From: Panicum virgatum
Lineage: Eukaryota > Streptophyta > Magnoliopsida > Poales > Poaceae
Length of the DNA: 64,000 nucleotides
Direction of reading: 5' to 3'
Assembly: GCF_016808335.1 (NCBI RefSeq)
Contig: NC_053153.1
Coordinates: forward strand, 15,821,033 to 15,885,032
Shown: positions 61,268-64,000 of the stretch, one piece after another
How positions within the stretch are numbered: position 1 is the stretch's first letter
Layout of the letters: each line of letters opens with the position of its first letter
The notes under the pieces: generated by a model
Databases searched by the model: none
What the model saw: the letters and a program-made list of their open reading frames with translations, nothing else
What the model was told of the DNA's origin: nothing
Made by a program: the position numbers and the translations under genes

Positions 61268-62350
61268 GTTGTCTCACTAGTTGGCACATGGTAGTGCTCC
61301 TGGCATTTGTCCTGTCCTGACCAGACCAGACCAGACCATATGAAGGGTGCTCAAATTGCTCAGAAAGAATGAATCAGCATAGATCTCGTGCATCTTCCTA
61401 TAGAAGGTCGTCGGGATTGGGATGAATATCAACTCAACTCAACTCATTGGGACTACCGAAGGCAGGTTTGAAAGAGTCGTGACTCTGGTTTCATGCCTCC
61501 ATTTCCGTAGTCCTAGTCTACTCGTCTGCTAGCCTGCATGTTGTGTATTGTGAGCATATTGCGTCACTAGAACATGATGTGGTGCAATATTCGTTTATTT
61601 TGTTTCCGAGAATTGTTGGTGGCACGGCATACAATAGGCGCTACCACCTCCTTGTACTACTTGCACCTCCCGGCATTCTACTGTGGTAACCATGAAAGCT
61701 TATGTTGTGATTCAGTACGATATTTGTGACAAACCTAATTCGGAATGGTAAATGCAGAAGGCGTGCAGGTGGTGTCGGGCACCTTGCTGATTTGTGGTAT
61801 AGCAAATGCACCCCATCACCGCCCATGTACCGCCAACTCCATCTCCCTCAAACCCGAGCCAGTTTTTCTGGCTCCCGGCCAGCTGAGTAGCTCAAGTCGG
61901 TGGAAATGTGGGAGTGAGGAGGCCTGCCAACACAGATAGAAATCATCTATGTACTGTTTGACAGTCTCAGACTCTCAGCAGGTACTGCTCATTGCTCATT
62001 CCGTAGCAACAGGACACTGATGATTCCTCATGCTTCATTTGGGTCTGAAACGACCAGGACTTGACAGATCGAAATACAAGCCGAACGGTGACACAACAAA
62101 GTACTACGAAAAGACACCAGTGCATGATTCTTGGCACGCAAAAACACCAAAACTGTCTCGTCGTTCATGGAATCCTTGAATAACACTCGTACAGATTTTG
62201 CAGAGTTGGAGCCCAGCTTCTTCTACTGTTAACTACAGTGAGCTGTCACTAGAATTCAGTACTCGCAGCTACCTGAAGTCCCGTCCCTACAGGCACAGCA
62301 GCATTTCTTCACAAACCATGTGAGCGCGAGTCAGGTCCTTCGAGGTCGCC
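61268..62350. other. NRPD1 3' UTR and convergent spacer
   Basis: A short CCAGA repeat lies at 61319-61338. No polyadenylation signal is clear enough to call. No gene or bounded repeat seen; the 3' ends of NRPD1 (+) and IQD (-) face each other across about 1.1 kb. Confidence 0.5.
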
Positions 62351-63930
62351 TCAAGCCATGCCGGCGTTGTCGGTGGCCAGCAGCGACCAGCAGTACGTGG
62401 TGGTGGCGGCGGTCATCACCGTGCTCGTCGACCCGCACTCGCTGTCGTGCGCCGACGCGCTCCACCGGTCCAACCTCGCGCCCCACGGGCACGCCCCGGG
62501 CGCGCTCGCCTGCGACGGGCACCGCTGCACGCGCACGGGCCCGCACTTGGGCGCTGCCCCGCGCGCGCCCGGCGTCGCCTGCGCCTGGCTCTCCAGCGAC
62601 GCCCTGCGCCGGCCGCCGCTCGGCTGCTGCTCCCACGGGCAGGCAGCCTCGGCGGCGGACGACACCGACAGCCGCTGCCGCGGCGCGCTCTGGGACCGCG
62701 CCTTGGCGCGCGACGACTCCGTGTTCGCCATGTAGCTGGGCACTAACATCGGGTGGTCGGCCGATGGCCTGTCCGCGCCTTCGTCGCGGTGGTGCGGCGG
62801 CCTCGACGGCGCGTAGCGGCACGGGCTGCTCCGCGCGGTGGCGAAGGAGAAGTCGTCGTACCGGCCGCTGTACGTGCGCGCGCTGGCGTCGGTGAGCGCG
62901 GAAGGCGTCGGCGAGATCTTCTGGTACAGCTCGTTCTTGGACGGCGTGCGGCAGAGCGGCGTGACGTAGCAGCTGCTGCGGCGCGACGTCCGCGGCGTGC
63001 CGTGCACCTCGCCGCCGGCGCCGGTGTCCACCTCCACGATCTTGACGTTCTCCTCCATGTCCTGTGCGACGCATTGCCGATAAAAATCCCCCTGTTCAGG
63101 CTGGCAGATGGCAACGAGAACGCACGGGCCGTCGCGCGTACCTGGTGGTGGCGGAAACGCGGGTGGCGCGGCGAGCTGCGCCGGGTCGGCGTCGTCCGCG
63201 GCGTCCGGACGGGCTTGTCGTCCTCGAGCATCCGCAGCCGCGCCGCGCGCGCCCTGTTCTGCGCGGCGACGAGCGCCTGCATGCATCGCAAGGTGTGGCT
63301 GGCCTGGCGGCGCACGAGGTGGCCGCGCACCAGCGCCTGCAGCTTGACGAGCCCGCGCAGCGCGCACAGCGCCTTCCTCGCCTGCAGCCGGTCGCGACAC
63401 GTCAGGCCACGTCACGGGGCCCAAGACCCGATCGATCCAAAGTCAATGCAACTGGCCACGAACGCATAGAGCGAGCGCATGGCGGTCGCCGAACTCACCA
63501 GGTAGGATCTGAAGACGGCCTGGATCTTGATGGCGGCGGCCTCGTCGATGCCGATGACGGTGCGCTTGGACCCCGGCGCGGACGACGAGAGCCTGACGAT
63601 GGCCGCGGCGGCATGCTTGGCCGCCATGGCCGCCTCGGCCGCGGCCGCCGTGGCGATGGCCACGGCGACGGCGTGCTGGTCCGGGTCCAGCACCCGCGGC
63701 TCCAGGGACCCGTAGTGCGCGAGCCGGCCGCCCTGCGCGTCCTTGGCGGGCGACGCCGCCGCCGGGCGCCGGAAGCTCCACCGCCTCTTCTCCTTGGCCC
63801 CCGGCGTGGACGCCGGCGTCGTCGTGGTCGCCCCCGGCAGCGCCAGCGCCAGGTCCGCGGGGTCCGCCGCCCCGGCCTTGCCCCTCCTGCCCGGCAGGAA
63901 GCTCCGGAGCCACTTGCTCGCCCTGCCCAT
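62351..63930 (-). CDS. IQD: IQ67-domain calmodulin-binding protein
   Basis: Exons on the minus strand: 63930-63499, 63381-63142, 63061-62351 (stop 62353-62351), 460 residues, introns of 117 and 80 bp with GT-AG borders. It starts [14 protein letters not shown], the usual IQD N-terminus; an upstream in-frame ATG at 63954 is less likely. The IQ67 region spans the first intron, at the conserved position: [14 protein letters not shown] then [20 protein letters not shown] and HLVRRQ. The basic C-terminal part ends with a DUF4005-type block ([20 protein letters not shown]). IQD proteins bind calmodulin and link calcium signals to microtubules and membranes. The gene is GC-rich like many grass genes. 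Family sure, member number not assigned. Confidence 0.93.
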
Positions 63931-64000
63931 CCCGCCACGGTCGCGGGATCGCAAGCTGTCTCAGCAAGTCACCACCGGCCCCGTCGCAGAGCCAGCATCG

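Noticed and set aside
61319..61338. regulatory tandem repeat after NRPD1
   Set aside because: Only about four CCAGA units; too short to support a function.

Overview
This is nuclear DNA from a grass (Poaceae). The protein-coding exons have short plant introns with GT-AG borders and GC-rich first exons. The repeats are the usual grass set: an Au-like SINE, Stowaway-type MITEs, a SMART/TRIM-type mini LTR element, foldback and Pack-type Mutator-like elements, and Ty3/gypsy and Ty1/copia elements. Species cannot be fixed from sequence alone; a panicoid grass is my guess.

Three host genes can be rebuilt exon by exon. (1) A NIMA-related protein kinase (NEK), + strand, 26672-40869 or slightly beyond, has at least 13 coding exons. 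Introns 2 and 10 are swollen by a polyadenylated retroposon, a probable 2.9 kb solo LTR and a 7.1 kb copia element. A 485 bp insertion in the last long exon brings an in-frame stop after the kinase domain. (2) The largest subunit of RNA polymerase IV (NRPD1), + strand, 45990-61267, has 18 coding exons that join into one open 1451-residue frame with the DFDGD metal site and a C-terminal DeCL-type domain. (3) An IQ67-domain calmodulin-binding protein (IQD), - strand, 63930-62351, has 3 exons and 460 residues and lies tail-to-tail with NRPD1.

Layout: 1-6.8 kb is intergenic, with an Au SINE, MITEs and a 1.33 kb near-palindromic Mutator-type foldback element. 6801-15569 is a decayed gypsy element on the minus strand with 5 bp target duplications. 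It split a minus-strand SANT/Myb-like gene (PIF/Harbinger ORF1 type) between two codons. 16-25.3 kb is a MITE cluster plus an unrecognised gene remnant, a Pack-MULE candidate, an RTE fragment and a Helitron-like 3' end. 25.3-41.2 kb is the NEK gene, 41-46 kb is MITE-rich spacer and the NRPD1 5' region, 46-61.3 kb is NRPD1 and 62.3-64 kb is IQD.

The NRPD1 introns are themselves hosts to transposons: a TRIM with identical LTRs, LINE 3' ends, a copia element reduced to RT-RNase H, and three head-to-tail copies of one MITE separated by the same 8 bp. Pol IV starts the siRNA pathway that silences such elements, so the insertion load in its own introns is notable. The most unusual structures are a copia element whose Gag start codon appears to lie inside the LTR and to be joined to the rest of Gag by splicing; the tandem MITE triplet; and a palindromic nonamer (core GACCGGTC) scattered through the gypsy element, whose copy number differs between its two LTRs.
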